Notes: generated by a model not told the origin, from the letters alone. A DNA stretch of 44,340 bases from Microaerobacter geothermalis (GCF_021608135.1 NZ_JAKIHL010000032.1:1-44340); one strand, 5' to 3'; shown: positions 17,092 through 28,820, counted from the stretch's first letter. Translations and numbers: made by a program.

Positions 17092-18246
17092 ATGAGAGAA
17101 GGTTCGTTTATCGTTTCTAAAGAAGACTGGTCCCTCCACCGTAAAGGCTACCAAGATCAAATGAGACACCAGGAAAAGGTAAAGGAAGCGATTAAGCAAA
17201 ATTTACCTGACTTGATTACTGAAGAGAGCATTATTATGACCGATGGACGCGATGTGGTCAAAATCCCCATTCGTTCCCTGGATGAATATCGCTTTCGATA
17301 CAATTTTAACAAAGGGAAGCACGGTGGTCAGGGAGCAGGAAACAGCAAAGTGGGAGATGTCATTGCTAAAGATGGTACAGTTTCCAAGGGGCCAGGCAAA
17401 GGGTCTGGAGCAGGGGATCAACCCGGGGCTGATTATTATGAAGCGGAAATTTCCGTTGAAGAATTGGAATCCATGCTTTTTGCCGAATTGGAATTACCCA
17501 ATTTGCAAAAGAAGGACCAAGATCAAATGACGGTCAACGATATTCGATTTAACGATGTCCGTAAAAAGGGATTAATGGGCAATATCGATAAAAAAAGGAC
17601 TCTGATCGAAGCTTTGAAGCGTAATGCTCTAGCAGGTAAACCCAATATTGCACATATTACCAATGATGATCTCCGTTTTAAAACATGGGAAGAGTTCGAA
17701 CAGCCCCATTCCAATGCCGTAGTGATTGCCATGATGGATACTAGCGGATCAATGGGAGTTTTTGAAAAGTATATTGCCCGCAGTTTTTTTTTCTGGATGG
17801 TCCGCTTTTTAAGGACAAAATACGAGAAAGTAGAGATTGTTTTTATTGCGCATCATACAGAAGCGAAAGAAGTAACTGAGGATGCTTTTTTCTCTAAGGG
17901 GGAAAGCGGAGGGACCATTTGTTCATCGGCATACCGTCTGGCTTTGGAGATTATCGATAAAAGATATCCACCAAACGCATTCAACATTTATCCCTTTCAT
18001 TTTTCCGATGGAGATAATCTTACTTCAGATAATGAAAAATGTGTGAAGCTGGTTAAAGAGATTATGGAAAGGGCCAATTTGTTCGGTTACGGAGAAGTTA
18101 ACCAGTACAATCGCCATTCCACCTTGATGTCTGCCTACCGCCATATTCAGAATCCTAAGTTTATGTATTCTGTGATTCGTGAGAAGGGAGAAGTATATAA
18201 GGCCTTAAATACGTTCTTTGGTAAAAGGACCAATGAAGTCAGTTAG
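17092..18246 (+). CDS. yhbH: Sporulation protein YhbH (DUF444 family)
   Basis: A 384-aa protein of the DUF444/YhbH family, always found with PrkA and SpoVR. The middle is rich in Gly and Lys ([12 protein letters not shown]), and the C-terminal half is a von Willebrand A-like domain with a DTSGSMG metal-site motif near residue 217. GGGGGATAAGG precedes the ATG. Mutants in Bacillus have mild sporulation defects; the molecular task is unknown. The gene is 15 nt upstream of spoVR, so co-transcription is nearly certain. Confidence 0.95.
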   Translation: MREGSFIVSKEDWSLHRKGYQDQMRHQEKVKEAIKQNLPDLITEESIIMTDGRDVVKIPIRSLDEYRFRYNFNKGKHGGQGAGNSKVGDVIAKDGTVSKGPGKGSGAGDQPGADYYEAEISVEELESMLFAELELPNLQKKDQDQMTVNDIRFNDVRKKGLMGNIDKKRTLIEALKRNALAGKPNIAHITNDDLRFKTWEEFEQPHSNAVVIAMMDTSGSMGVFEKYIARSFFFWMVRFLRTKYEKVEIVFIAHHTEAKEVTEDAFFSKGESGGTICSSAYRLALEIIDKRYPPNAFNIYPFHFSDGDNLTSDNEKCVKLVKEIMERANLFGYGEVNQYNRHSTLMSAYRHIQNPKFMYSVIREKGEVYKALNTFFGKRTNEVS

Positions 18247-18261
18247 GAGAGGCGAAAGAAG

Positions 18262-19689
18262 ATGAAAAGTGAATGGAAACAACTGGAGATTGCCATAACC
18301 GAGATCACGGAGATTGCCAAAGGTTTTGGCCTTGATTTTTTCCCCATGAGATATGAAATTTGTCCCGCGGATATTATCTATACCTTTGGTGCTTATGGGA
18401 TGCCAACACGATTTTCCCACTGGAGCTTCGGAAAGGCCTTTCACCGGATGAAGCTTCAATATGATTTAAATCTTAGCCGGATCTATGAGTTGGTCATTAA
18501 CTCCAATCCCTGTTATGCCTTTTTATTGGAAGGAAACAGCTTAATACAAAATAAGCTGATTGTTGCCCATGTATTGGCTCATTGTGATTTCTTCAAGAAC
18601 AATGTCCGTTTCTCCAATACTTCTAGGGATATGGTAGAAAGCATGGCAGCCAGTGCAGCAAGGATTCGCCAATATGAAATGATTCATGGAAAAGATGAAG
18701 TGGAAAGCTTTCTGGATGCGGTTTTAGCCATTCAGGAACATATTGACCCAAGCCTTCTTAGGCCTAAATTGAGATGGAAAAAAGATGACAGCAACGGGAA
18801 ACAAGCGAGTAAGGGGAAAAAATCAACGACATATGATGACCTATGGTACTTGGATGAAAAGGAAAGGAAAAATGAGAATGATGTAAAAAATGGAAAGGCG
18901 AAAAAGCCATTTCCTCCGGAACCGGAAAAAGATATCGTTCTCTTTATCGAAGAATTTAGTCCCATTTTAGAAGATTGGCAGCGAGATGTATTAACAATTC
19001 TGAGGGATGAGATGCTCTACTTCTGGCCTCAGCTGGAGACTAAGATCATGAACGAAGGCTGGGCTTCGTATTGGCATGCAAGAATCCTACGGGAAATGGA
19101 TTTGACAGAAGAAGAGACAATTGAATTTGCCAAATTAAATGCATCGGTGATTCAGCCATCTCGAACCAGCATCAATCCGTATTATCTTGGGCTAAAGATC
19201 TTTGAAGATATTGAGAAGAGATGGGACCATCCATCCGAGGAAGAGAGAGAAAGATATAAAAGAGAGCCGGGAAAAGGGAGGGAAAAAATTTTTGAGGTAA
19301 GGGAACTGGATTCAGATATCTCCTTTATTCGAAACTATCTTACGAAGGAATTGGTTGAGAATTTGGATCTATATTTATTCGGCAAGTCAGGAAATGACTG
19401 GGTAATTACGAACAAGGAATGGGAAACGGTAAGAGATCACTTGGCATTAGCGAGAGTAAATGGTGGATTTCCCTATATTGTGATCCAAGATGGGGATTAT
19501 CTGCGAAATGGAGAACTTTATCTAAAGCACTATTATGAAGGGATGGAATTGGATTTAAAATATGTGGAAAAAACCCTTCCCTATGTTTATCAGCTTTGGG
19601 GAAGAAATGTACACATCGAAACCGTTGTAGAAGAAAGGCAAGTTCTCTTTAGCTATGACGGGAAGAAGACACATCGCAGGTTTTTGTAG
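18262..19689 (+). CDS. spoVR: Stage V sporulation protein R
   Basis: The 475-aa protein is a full SpoVR: N-terminal [16 protein letters not shown] and [12 protein letters not shown], a central [13 protein letters not shown] with candidate metal-binding His residues, and a C-terminal domain ending [20 protein letters not shown]. subtilis spoVR mutants make defective spore cortex. AGGAGAGGCG precedes the ATG. A charged, low-complexity linker ([19 protein letters not shown]) lies near residue 195. It closes the prkA-yhbH-spoVR operon. Confidence 0.96.
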   Translation: MKSEWKQLEIAITEITEIAKGFGLDFFPMRYEICPADIIYTFGAYGMPTRFSHWSFGKAFHRMKLQYDLNLSRIYELVINSNPCYAFLLEGNSLIQNKLIVAHVLAHCDFFKNNVRFSNTSRDMVESMAASAARIRQYEMIHGKDEVESFLDAVLAIQEHIDPSLLRPKLRWKKDDSNGKQASKGKKSTTYDDLWYLDEKERKNENDVKNGKAKKPFPPEPEKDIVLFIEEFSPILEDWQRDVLTILRDEMLYFWPQLETKIMNEGWASYWHARILREMDLTEEETIEFAKLNASVIQPSRTSINPYYLGLKIFEDIEKRWDHPSEEERERYKREPGKGREKIFEVRELDSDISFIRNYLTKELVENLDLYLFGKSGNDWVITNKEWETVRDHLALARVNGGFPYIVIQDGDYLRNGELYLKHYYEGMELDLKYVEKTLPYVYQLWGRNVHIETVVEERQVLFSYDGKKTHRRFL

Positions 19690-19694
19690 AGAAG

Positions 19695-19730
19695 AGGGAC
19701 TGATGAATGATTTCATGCAGTCCCTTTTTC
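19695..19730 (+). terminator. Terminator after spoVR
   Basis: AGGGACTG / CAGTCCCT stem with a loop of 15 nt, followed by TTTTTC. Confidence 0.8.
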
Positions 19731-19910
19731 AATGGATGACGAAAATCTAAATTTTATTTATAGTGGATATAGTAATTGACATGTTAGATGAAATTAAAGT
19801 TTAAGAACGATTAAGTTTTTCGAAGGGGTAAAATAACTTTCTTTCTAGGATGAACTCAGAGATAATGTAGATAAGTGTCCAATATGAGGCTCAAGTCGCA
19901 GGTGATGAAT

Positions 19911-20225
19911 ATGTTGGAGAAACCTTTAAAACCCCACGGAGTGATTCGTTTTTTAATCGTGCTGCCATTTGCCGTAGTCTTACGGTTTTATTTAGGAGAA
20001 GGTACAATCAGTTTCCTCTGGTTTATTCTCTTATATTTTCCCATGATTAATTGGACCGTTTATTGGATCATGTATGGCATTCGATTGCTGCTTAACAAAT
20101 TAAACGGTGAAGAGTGGATTACTGTAACCAATATCCGTCATTTTTACATCTGGTACTTAAATGTTCCCGGTTCTCTTGCTCTGGCGGAATTGATCTACAA
20201 AGGGTACACCTATAATATGATGTAG
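19911..20225 (+). CDS. Hypothetical membrane protein, 104 aa
   Basis: The protein has two or three hydrophobic segments (GVIRFLIVLPFAVVLRFY, ISFLWFILLYFPMINWTVYWI and a weaker one after it), so it is an inner-membrane protein. The ATG at 19911 is chosen since AGGTGAT lies 4 nt upstream; ATGs at 19905 and 19875 are alternatives. No family is recognised. It converges on the thiamine operon, 6 nt from the end of thiS, without a visible terminator between. Confidence 0.6.
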   Translation: MLEKPLKPHGVIRFLIVLPFAVVLRFYLGEGTISFLWFILLYFPMINWTVYWIMYGIRLLLNKLNGEEWITVTNIRHFYIWYLNVPGSLALAELIYKGYTYNMM

Positions 20226-20231
20226 GGAAGA

Positions 20232-20435
20232 TTATCCTCCTCCTACAAAATGAACCAGTTCGATGGTGTCTCCATCACGAATAAACGTGCTATCGTGCTG
20301 TTCTGGCGTGATTACATTTTCATTTACCAAAACAATGAGATTCCTTCTCTCCAGCTGAAAATGGGATAGCAGATCCCTCACATGTTTAATTGTGCCGGGT
20401 ATCTGCTCCTTTTTTCCATTAATGGTTACGTTCAT
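20232..20435 (-). CDS. thiS: Sulfur carrier protein ThiS
   Basis: A 67-aa ubiquitin-like sulfur carrier. The C-terminal Gly-Gly (FVGGG), which is adenylated and turned into a thiocarboxylate, is present, as are MNVTINGKK and the ILVNENVI strand. It donates sulfur to ThiG in making the thiazole ring. AGAGGTGAC precedes the ATG. It is the last gene of the minus-strand thi operon. The adenylating partner ThiF is not in the window. Confidence 0.93.
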   Translation of the reverse strand: MNVTINGKKEQIPGTIKHVRDLLSHFQLERRNLIVLVNENVITPEQHDSTFIRDGDTIELVHFVGGG

Positions 20436-20471
20436 CTGTTGTCACCTCTCAAAGCATAATCACAGTTTATT

Positions 20472-21101
20472 TTACTTAAGTAAACTTACTTTAGGCAGGG
20501 AAGAGAAGGATAACAAGGCTTCGCGAAAACGCTGAGCCTCTTCTTTGGGATTTTTAGCAGACATGATCCCTGACATAACGGCGATGCCGGAACATCCGGT
20601 ACTCAGTACCTCATGAACCTTTTCGACAGTGATTCCGCCAATGGCAATGACGGGGATGGAGACCACGTCAACGATTTTTGCAAGGGACCGGATACCCCGG
20701 GGTGCGGTATCCGGCTTACTCGGACTATCATAAATGTGACCAAAAATGACATAGTGGGCACCATCTTTTTCGGCTTTAACTGCTTCTTCCACAGAATGGA
20801 CGGAAACCCCGATCAAATAGTGTGAGGGAACAAGGGATTTTACTTTTTCCAGGGGCAAGCTGTGCCAGGATAGATGGACACCCGCTACCTTGGATACTAA
20901 AGCTGCATCCACCCGGTCATTGATGATCAATTTCTCCGGCAGATCAAGTTCAGATATCCACTCAATGATTTCTTTAGCTGTGCGTTTTTTTTCCCGAATA
21001 TGAATAAAATCGGTTTCTTGGGCGATGTCAGTCACGATTTCCTTAACATTGACTAAACCCTTTTTTCCATCTGTAATTACCTTTAATATGGCCCTCGCCA
21101 T
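20472..21101 (-). CDS. tenI: Thiazole tautomerase TenI (ThiE/TenI family)
   Basis: A TIM-barrel protein of the ThiE/TenI family. The motif YVIFGHIYDSPSKPD resembles the TenI FGH signature more than the ThiE GPIFPTPSK. HIREKKRTAKEI and VIAIGGITVEKV strands are conserved. TenI converts the ThiG thiazole product to its aromatic tautomer. The ATG at 21101 is preferred since GGAAGAGG lies 9 nt upstream; a TTG nine codons earlier lacks a site. The location between thiH and thiS supports TenI, but a ThiE activity cannot be excluded. Confidence 0.8.
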   Translation of the reverse strand: MARAILKVITDGKKGLVNVKEIVTDIAQETDFIHIREKKRTAKEIIEWISELDLPEKLIINDRVDAALVSKVAGVHLSWHSLPLEKVKSLVPSHYLIGVSVHSVEEAVKAEKDGAHYVIFGHIYDSPSKPDTAPRGIRSLAKIVDVVSIPVIAIGGITVEKVHEVLSTGCSGIAVMSGIMSAKNPKEEAQRFREALLSFSSLPKVSLLK

Positions 21102-21146
21102 TTCTAATCGCCTCTTCCTGCCAAACAATCGAAATATGAGTTTTCT

Positions 21147-22250
21147 TTATCCAATAAGATGCCAGTCTTTAAATAGTGGTTGATACCCGATTTGATAGAG
21201 GTATTCCCGAATTTCCTTTACATCTCGCTTATCAGAGATTTCAAACTGGCTTGTTCCGTGGTCCAGAGTATGACCTCCCACTACGGTAGAAGAGCCGGCT
21301 GACATTTTGGTTACTCCTAAATAGATCAGATGATTGCGAAGTTTTGCACTTTCCCTTGTTGATAAAGTAATTCCTGCCCTTGGTAAAAATAGCCGTAGGG
21401 CAAGCATGATCTGAACCAAATTCTTATCTTCTACAATACACTTTGGCTGATAACTCCCTAAATGAGGTCTGATTCTCGGCAATGAAATGCTTATCTCTGT
21501 ATCTAGATATTTATTTTGCAGGTAATTCGCATGCATTCCGGTAAAAAATGCTTCTTTTCTCCAATCATCCAATCCCAAAAGGGCCCCTATATTGACGGAA
21601 CGGAAACCGGCCTGGCAGCCTCTTTCTGGAGAGTCCAAGCGGTATTGATAGTTTCTTTTTGGTCCTTTTAAGTGTATTTCCCTGTACACTTCTTCATTAT
21701 AAACCTCCTGATAAACCGTAAGACCATCCACGTTATTTTCTACTAATTCTGCATATTCCTCTGTATCCAGCGGGTTAATTTCAATGGATATTGAAGGGAA
21801 ATAATTGATTAATATATTGACACTATCTGTTATATAAGAAAGGGGAGTATGGATTTTGGATTCTCCGGTTAAGATTAGAAGATGTTTCAAACCTGTTTTG
21901 GCTATTTCTTTTGCTTCTTCTTCAATCTCCGACATAGACAGTTTTTTTCTTGGGAAGGGATTGTTAATACTAAAACTGCAGTAAACGCAATGATTTACAC
22001 AATAATCTGCTAGGTAAAGCGGTGTATATAGAAGAATCGTTTTTCCGAAGTGCTGCACAGTGATCTGATGCGCTCTAACGGCCATTTCTTCCATAAAACT
22101 TTCTGCTGCAGGTGATAGCAGGGTTAAAAAATCGTTCTCGTTTAATCTCTCTTTTCGTAAAGTCCTTTCCACATCTTGATAGCTGACGGATTGGAAAAAG
22201 TCGTTAAATTGAATATTTTTCAATTGGCTGTATTCTTCATAAAAACTCAT
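21147..22250 (-). CDS. thiH: 2-iminoacetate synthase ThiH
   Basis: A radical-SAM tyrosine lyase that gives the glycine imine needed for the thiazole ring. The 4Fe-4S motif [10 protein letters not shown] (CX3CX2C) is present near residue 84. ILTGESK and [12 protein letters not shown] follow in the barrel, and a C-terminal [12 protein letters not shown] is typical. Length 367 aa is normal. ThiH is oxygen-sensitive and is the alternative to the glycine oxidase ThiO used by B. subtilis, so this operon suits low-oxygen life. Confidence 0.95.
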   Translation of the reverse strand: MSFYEEYSQLKNIQFNDFFQSVSYQDVERTLRKERLNENDFLTLLSPAAESFMEEMAVRAHQITVQHFGKTILLYTPLYLADYCVNHCVYCSFSINNPFPRKKLSMSEIEEEAKEIAKTGLKHLLILTGESKIHTPLSYITDSVNILINYFPSISIEINPLDTEEYAELVENNVDGLTVYQEVYNEEVYREIHLKGPKRNYQYRLDSPERGCQAGFRSVNIGALLGLDDWRKEAFFTGMHANYLQNKYLDTEISISLPRIRPHLGSYQPKCIVEDKNLVQIMLALRLFLPRAGITLSTRESAKLRNHLIYLGVTKMSAGSSTVVGGHTLDHGTSQFEISDKRDVKEIREYLYQIGYQPLFKDWHLIG

Positions 22251-22296
22251 GACTTCTTATCCTCTCACAGAAATCTTTTTTTAAGACTCAGTCATA

Positions 22297-23070
22297 TTAC
22301 AATTTCGTCAAAAAGCCGGTTAGTGGGGAAGAGGCTTCCCCTTTAAGTGAGGAAGTTCCCAAACCGGATAAATAAGCCAGTCTTCCAGCTTTTACGGATA
22401 GATGAAAGGCTTCTGCCATTGCTGCAGGATCTCCGGAAGTAGCAATGGCTGTATTGACCAGTACTGCTGAGGCACCCATTTCCATTGCCTCAGCCGCATC
22501 CGATGGTTTGCCTATTCCGGCATCAACGATAATGGGAAGATTGATTTCATCAATTAAAATCCGTATCAGTTCTTTTGTCTTTAATCCTCTGTTTGAGCCA
22601 ATGGGTGAACCCAGGGGCATTACTGCTGCTGCTCCCGATTCTTGTAGTTTCTTTGCAACCATCAGGTCAGGGCTCATATATGGCAATACAACAAAATCTT
22701 CCTTTGCCAATATTTCCGTTGCTTTGATGGTTTCATAATTGTCAGGGAGCAGGTATTTTTGATCAGAGATCACCTCTATTTTTATCCAGTTTCCCATTCC
22801 AGCGGCTCTAGCAATCCTGGCAATTCTTATGGCTTCTTCTGCGTTTCTTGCACCTGATGTATTAGGAAGTAAAATCACATCTTTGGGAATGTAATTTAAA
22901 ATGTTTTCTTCACGCGAATCAAAATCAACTCTTCGCAGCGCAACCGTTATAACCTGGGAGTTAGATCTCTTGATAACTTCAGGGATGATGGTATGCTTAG
23001 AGAACTTTCCCGTACCAATAAATAATCGGTTTTCCAATTCTTTTCCTCCGATGACAAGGCGATCGTTCAT
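22297..23070 (-). CDS. thiG: Thiazole synthase ThiG
   Basis: ThiG builds the thiazole phosphate from deoxyxylulose phosphate, dehydroglycine and the ThiS thiocarboxylate. The barrel protein has [10 protein letters not shown], an imine-forming Lys in [11 protein letters not shown] near residue 98, [13 protein letters not shown], and [32 protein letters not shown]. Length 257 aa is normal. GGGGGC precedes the ATG. It lies 25 nt after thiC and 46 nt before thiH. Confidence 0.96.
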   Translation of the reverse strand: MNDRLVIGGKELENRLFIGTGKFSKHTIIPEVIKRSNSQVITVALRRVDFDSREENILNYIPKDVILLPNTSGARNAEEAIRIARIARAAGMGNWIKIEVISDQKYLLPDNYETIKATEILAKEDFVVLPYMSPDLMVAKKLQESGAAAVMPLGSPIGSNRGLKTKELIRILIDEINLPIIVDAGIGKPSDAAEAMEMGASAVLVNTAIATSGDPAAMAEAFHLSVKAGRLAYLSGLGTSSLKGEASSPLTGFLTKL

Positions 23071-23095
23071 TTTCTTGCCCCCTTAATTCGATAAT

Positions 23096-24886
<1,791 letters not shown>

Positions 24887-24891
24887 TTAAC

Positions 24892-24924
24892 AAAATAAAA
24901 AAGAAGATTCATTTTTGAACCTTC
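24892..24924 (-). terminator. Riboswitch expression-platform terminator before thiC
   Basis: On the minus strand GAAGGTTCA-aaaa-TGAATCTTC (one G-T pair) is followed by TTTTTATTTT, just before the thiC ribosome binding site. The sequence CCTCCG immediately 5' of it (24933-24928, minus) is complementary to CGGAGG in the 3' strand of the TPP aptamer closing stem, so antiterminator pairing is possible. Confidence 0.7.
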
Positions 24925-24994
24925 CTTCGGAGGTGTAAACACGAAACGATTTCAGAGTATGGGAGTAATACTTTCCCGATGGTTCAACTCTATA

Positions 24995-25146
24995 AGAGGA
25001 TGTTCAAAAAGTCTGGTAAAAATTGCTGTCGAATTTCTGCGTTAGCTTGCTTTTGCGCTCCTCACGTTTTAAAAGCATACGCTCCGGTGTTCAAAGCTAC
25101 GCTGCCTTGAAATTCTCGGCCCTTTTTATCCTCCTTTTTGAACTGG
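24995..25146. repeat. MITE-like insert between TPP aptamer and thiC terminator
   Basis: A 152-bp stretch has near-terminal inverted repeats, GTTCAAAAAG on the left and CTTTTTGAAC on the right, and no coding frame. It is bounded on both sides by CTCTATA (24988-24994 and 25147-25153), which looks like a 7-bp target duplication. Such small non-autonomous elements are common in Firmicutes; which transposase moved it is unknown. It pushes the aptamer about 150 nt away from its expression platform. Confidence 0.6.
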
Positions 25147-25164
25147 CTCTATACAGGTTTCGTG

Positions 25165-25260
25165 CATACAAAAATTCCTCCGCTGGCATTATCCAGTTCA
25201 GGTTCAACGGTCGATGGCAGAATAGCCATCCTCTCAGCCTGGTTCTCCAAGCTCCCGCAT
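25165..25260 (-). promoter_or_regulatory. TPP (THI element) riboswitch aptamer
   Basis: On the minus strand the conserved TPP core is clear: GGCTGAGAGG near 25240, ACCGTTGAACCTGA, then CTGGATAATGCCAGCGGAGG. These are the thiamine-sensing helices and the pyrimidine/pyrophosphate pockets. It lies about 290 nt before thiC. TPP binding should stop expression of the thi operon by freeing the terminator. Confidence 0.95.
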
Positions 25261-25379
25261 CTATTCAATTTTCAAAGTTAGTTTACCATGACACCTTTAT
25301 TTCTGCAAACATTTTTTCAAAAAAGAAAACGTTTGAAAAAAATCTGTAAATTTAACGTTTTTAAATTCGTGAAAATATA

Positions 25380-25410
25380 TTGACAAATTGCCGTTATACT
25401 GTATTATAAT
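25380..25410 (+). promoter_or_regulatory. Probable SigA promoter of aceA
   Basis: TTGACA at 25380 and TATAAT at 25405 are perfect hexamers with a long 19-nt spacer; TATTAT at 25402 would give a spacer of 16. Either placement starts transcription about 50 nt before the aceA start codon. Confidence 0.6.
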
Positions 25411-25466
25411 AGAACCATAATAATTTAACTGTACTAATACAAATTCAAGAGAAAGGATGACTAACA

Positions 25467-26753
25467 ATGACAAAAAAAGATGTGGTGAAGGAGATTCAGG
25501 AGAGTTGGGAAACAGACCCTCGTTGGAAAGGGATTGAAAGAACATATTCTGCAGAGGATGTTGTTCGTCTTCGCGGATCTGTTCAAATTGAGTACACCCT
25601 TGCCAAGATGGGTGCTGAACGTCTATGGAATCTGCTGCATACAGAAAAATTCATTAATGCCCTTGGAGCATTAACGGGAAATCAGGCTGTTCAACAAGTA
25701 AAGGCAGGACTAAAGGCCATTTATCTGAGCGGCTGGCAGGTGGCAGCAGATGCTAATCTGGCTGGACAAATGTATCCTGACCAAAGTCTTTATCCCGCCA
25801 ATAGTGTCCCTCATGTGGTAAAACGGATCAATCAGGCGTTTCAGAGAGCTGATCAAATCCATCATGCCGAAGGGAAGAATGATATTTATTGGTTTGCTCC
25901 AATTGTTGCCGATGCCGAGGCAGGATTTGGCGGTCCATTAAACGTATTCGAATTGATGAAGAGTATGATTGAGGCAGGAGCTGCTGCCGTTCATTTTGAG
26001 GACCAGCTTTCCTCTGAGAAAAAATGTGGACATATGGGTGGAAAGGTGCTGATTCCTACTCAAAACGCTATTCGAAATTTAATTGCTGCCCGATTGGCTG
26101 CCGACGTCATGGGTGTCCCAACCCTTATCGTGGCCCGTACTGATGCCAATGGAGCCCATCTGATTACCAGTGACATTGATCCAAGGGATCAAGAATTTCT
26201 GACTGGAGAGAGAACATCCGAAGGATTTTTCAGAATGAGGGGTGGTTTGGATGCAGCTATTGCAAGAGGATTGGCCTATGCACCTTATGCTGACCTCATT
26301 TGGTGTGAAACCTCAGAACCCAATGTGGAGGAAGCGAGACGTTTTGCCGAAGCGATCCATGCCCAATTTCCTGGAAAGCTTTTAGCCTACAATTGCTCCC
26401 CATCCTTCAACTGGAAGAAAAAGCTTGATGAAGCTACTATTGCGTCCTTCCAGGAGCAATTGGGAGAAATGGGATATAAATTCCAATTTGTTACTTTGGC
26501 TGGCTTCCATGCATTAAACCATAGTATGTTCGAACTGGCCAGAGAGTATAAAGATAAAGGAATGGCAGCTTACTCTGAACTGCAGCAGGCGGAATTTGCC
26601 AGTGAAAAGTATGGTTATACCGCAACCAGACATCAGCGTGAAGTGGGAACTGGATATTTTGATGAGGTATCCATGGTGATCTCTGGCGGAACTTCTTCTA
26701 CAACAGCTTTAACCGGTTCTACGGAAGAAGAACAGTTTACCGAAGCCATCTAA
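25467..26753 (+). CDS. aceA: Isocitrate lyase
   Basis: This enzyme splits isocitrate into glyoxylate and succinate, the entry to the glyoxylate shunt for growth on acetate or fatty acids. The signature [11 protein letters not shown] with catalytic C187 is present, with the metal-site ADAEAGFGG near 148-156 and [11 protein letters not shown] near the C-terminus. Length 428 aa fits bacterial enzymes. GAAAGGATG precedes the ATG. No malate synthase is adjacent. The hairpin repeat at 26794-26867 lies just downstream and may end the transcript. Confidence 0.96.
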   Translation: MTKKDVVKEIQESWETDPRWKGIERTYSAEDVVRLRGSVQIEYTLAKMGAERLWNLLHTEKFINALGALTGNQAVQQVKAGLKAIYLSGWQVAADANLAGQMYPDQSLYPANSVPHVVKRINQAFQRADQIHHAEGKNDIYWFAPIVADAEAGFGGPLNVFELMKSMIEAGAAAVHFEDQLSSEKKCGHMGGKVLIPTQNAIRNLIAARLAADVMGVPTLIVARTDANGAHLITSDIDPRDQEFLTGERTSEGFFRMRGGLDAAIARGLAYAPYADLIWCETSEPNVEEARRFAEAIHAQFPGKLLAYNCSPSFNWKKKLDEATIASFQEQLGEMGYKFQFVTLAGFHALNHSMFELAREYKDKGMAAYSELQQAEFASEKYGYTATRHQREVGTGYFDEVSMVISGGTSSTTALTGSTEEEQFTEAI

Positions 26754-26793
26754 CCGTCACTATAACTTACGATGGAACTATCCGCTTTGAGAC

Positions 26794-26867
26794 TAAAGAA
26801 CGGAGCCCTCAAAAATATCCGGATATTTCGATGATGGAGTCAGTTTGAGGGCTAATTCCGTTCTCTA
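26794..26867. repeat. Palindromic repeat, copy A (between aceA and yheC-like gene)
   Basis: TAAAGAACGG at 26794 pairs with CCGTTCTCTA at 26858, and AGCCCTCAAA pairs with TTTGAGGGCT inside, giving a long hairpin. It is the reverse complement of the module at 28648-28723, with about 85 percent identity by eye. It sits between two convergent genes and could serve as a bidirectional terminator. Confidence 0.8.
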
Positions 26868-26942
26868 TTCCATATTTTAGAAAATAAATCGCGGAAAGCT
26901 CTTGGTCAAATTGTCGATAATGGTACGTCCTGTGAGGAGCAA

Positions 26943-28049
26943 CTAAACTTCAGTTCTACTTCTTTTGGAAATGGAAGTCTCGATTAAATAGAGTCCATAC
27001 AGTAAGGGTCTTTTCAGCGATAGAATGTACGTTTCTTTATCTTTCAAGTAAAGGAATATTTTTCTGGCCGGTTTCGGATTAATCTCGATCAACCATGGCT
27101 TTCCTTCTTTATCCACTCCAATGTCTAAGCCCAGTTCAACTAGACGTCCGAAGTGGGATTCTAGATTTTTGGATATCTTTTTAGACATTTGTTCTATTTC
27201 ACCGATAATGGACATCGCTTTTCCTGTGTCAAAATTCCGCTGAAGAAAAGGTGTGATTTTCTCAGCAGAACCTCCCCCATGCAAATTGGATGTCACACTG
27301 TTTTTTTGTCCTGTTCTCACTCCCATTCCGGTAATGCCCCAATGCTCCCCGTTAGTCTTTTGAATGAGTACCCGGACATCGGAAACTCTGTTGTTTTCCA
27401 GTTGAATATTTAAACCTTGTTGAAGGATATACGTTTTTTCTCTTTGGATCCAATGGTTGACGAAATAGACCAATTCGGAGGGGGATAGATGTGTCTTTAC
27501 TATGATATGCCGTTTCACATTTCTTCCAAGGACTGAGAAATGGTGATCTTTTTCTTTTTTTATTTTTAAAATGTGTCGTCCGCCTGTACCATTTATGGGT
27601 TTTAAAAATAGAGAAGAATATTTCTCCGACAGCTTAAAAATTTGATTTGGATTCTGATAAAACACGGTTTCCGGCAAATATATTTTGATAGAAGGATCCT
27701 GATATAATAATTGGTGAATTTTCCATTTGGAGGCCAGTCTGTTGTTCATAAAAGGGAGAGACGAATACTTTCTAAAGCGGATATATTCCTGAAAGGCGGG
27801 TGTAGCGTGATAGCGAAGACGGTCATAAATGATATCTGGTAAAGGGAAATGGCCAGTTTCCCAGCGGTTCTGTTTTGTATTAAAGGTATCTCCTTTGATC
27901 CATCCCCTTTTTTCAGAGACATCCTGTGGGGAAAAGATAAAGACCTCTACTCCCAACTCCATTCCGGCCTTGGTAAGATCAGCAAGAAATGGCTTTTCTT
28001 CAAATGAACGATTGGTATACCGATAGATAAGTACACCGATTCGCACCAT
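26943..28049 (-). CDS. YheC/YheD-family ATP-grasp protein, short type (368 aa)
   Basis: An ATP-grasp enzyme of the YheC/YheD family (endospore coat-associated). It lacks an N-terminal extension and starts at the RIGVLIYRYTNRSFEEK domain. ATP-grasp features are visible: PDIIYDRLRYH, NNRLASKWKIHQLL, LFLKPINGTGGRHILKI (P-loop-like), VRTGQKNSVTSNLHGGGSAEK, and the metal-binding end GLDIGVDKEGKPWLIEINPKPARK with acidic Asp and Glu/Asn ligands. The family should form an acid-amine or peptide-type bond, but no substrate is known. Its ribosome binding site GTGGAG lies inside the end of the GNAT gene, so the two are coupled. Confidence 0.88.
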   Translation of the reverse strand: MVRIGVLIYRYTNRSFEEKPFLADLTKAGMELGVEVFIFSPQDVSEKRGWIKGDTFNTKQNRWETGHFPLPDIIYDRLRYHATPAFQEYIRFRKYSSLPFMNNRLASKWKIHQLLYQDPSIKIYLPETVFYQNPNQIFKLSEKYSSLFLKPINGTGGRHILKIKKEKDHHFSVLGRNVKRHIIVKTHLSPSELVYFVNHWIQREKTYILQQGLNIQLENNRVSDVRVLIQKTNGEHWGITGMGVRTGQKNSVTSNLHGGGSAEKITPFLQRNFDTGKAMSIIGEIEQMSKKISKNLESHFGRLVELGLDIGVDKEGKPWLIEINPKPARKIFLYLKDKETYILSLKRPLLYGLYLIETSISKRSRTEV

Positions 28050-28055
28050 GGGGAT

Positions 28056-28514
28056 CTACTCCACATCTTTTGGATTCCAGTTTCCTCGGGCAAACCACAT
28101 GGTTGGCTTTCCGGTAGGCCCTTCTACTAGTTTAAATCCAACCATTCCCATTGATAAACACATCTTGATGCTGGGGATATTATCCAGTGAGACACGACCG
28201 TATATTTTGTCTATCTGTTGAAACAAGAATTTGATCATTTCTTGGGAAATTCCTTGTTGTCTCTCCCTTTTATGAACAACTACAAAAGATTCTTCAGTAC
28301 CATAATTGGCTACTGCTGTTAGTCCCAGAAGCTTTTTTTCTTCTGCTGCTATAAGGAGGAAGTACCCGGGTTGATCCAATTTGAGCGGTTCTAATTCTTT
28401 TATCCATTGAATTGCCCTTGATGTAATTTTCCTTTCTCCATGGGAAATGACAAATTGCAATAAACTTTTTTTAAGTTTCACAAACTGGGAAGGATTTAAA
28501 CTTTTAATTTCCAT
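28056..28514 (-). CDS. GNAT-family N-acetyltransferase
   Basis: The 152-aa protein has the GNAT fold pattern: YFLLIAAEEKKLLGLTAVAN, a core strand EESFVVVHKRERQQGISQEMIKFLF with an RxxGxxxE-like acetyl-CoA loop, and NIPSIKMCLSMGMVGFKLVEGPTG near the end (the IPS motif common in small-molecule acetyltransferases). It is coupled to the ATP-grasp gene, which starts 6 nt after its stop. Acetylation of an amine of the same unknown product is a plausible but unproven link. AGAGGTGAC precedes the ATG. Confidence 0.85.
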   Translation of the reverse strand: MEIKSLNPSQFVKLKKSLLQFVISHGERKITSRAIQWIKELEPLKLDQPGYFLLIAAEEKKLLGLTAVANYGTEESFVVVHKRERQQGISQEMIKFLFQQIDKIYGRVSLDNIPSIKMCLSMGMVGFKLVEGPTGKPTMWFARGNWNPKDVE

Positions 28515-28585
28515 CGCATGTCACCTCTTGCATTTGAATTCTCTTTAAAAATTATGTGAATGGAACCAATTAATATAGACGGAAC

Positions 28586-28645
28586 TAAACTTACATGACC
28601 CGAAGGGTCACAAATTCGGATGAAAATTTTATTTTCATATCAAAG
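28586..28645. repeat. Dispersed repeat module R1, copy B
   Basis: Two adjacent hairpins: GACCC-GAA-GGGTC at 28597-28609 and ATGAAAAT-TTT-ATTTTCAT at 28620-28638. The same module is found at 14860-14921. It is joined directly to module R2. Small stem-loop modules like these resemble REP/BIME elements. Confidence 0.75.
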
Positions 28646-28647
28646 GC

Positions 28648-28723
28648 TAAAGAACGGGAATTAGTCCTCAAACTGACTCCATCTGTGAAATACCCAGATG
28701 TTTTTGAGGGGCTCCGTTCTTTA
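28648..28723. repeat. Palindromic repeat module R2, copy B
   Basis: Perfect outer arms TAAAGAACGG / CCGTTCTTTA bound 76 bp with an inner CCTCAAA / TTTGAGG pair. It is inverted with respect to copy A at 26794-26867. It lies in the 306-nt gap between the GNAT gene and the upstream ATP-grasp gene, which otherwise holds no gene. It may split the cluster into two transcripts. Confidence 0.8.
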
Positions 28724-28740
28724 GGCTGAAGCGGACGTGG

Positions 28741-28764
28741 ATCACTTCTTGCCCGAACTCGACT
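28741..28764 (-). repeat. Short dispersed repeat R3, copy 1
   Basis: On the minus strand AGTCGAGTTCGGGCAAGAAGTGAT. A near-identical string lies at 35314-35336. It is flanked by two copies of GCGGACGTG (28731 and 28766). Confidence 0.6.
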
Positions 28765-28820
28765 AGCGGACGTGTGAATCTTTCGTTCCATATCTATAAT
28801 TCTGTCTCTATATAGATTTG

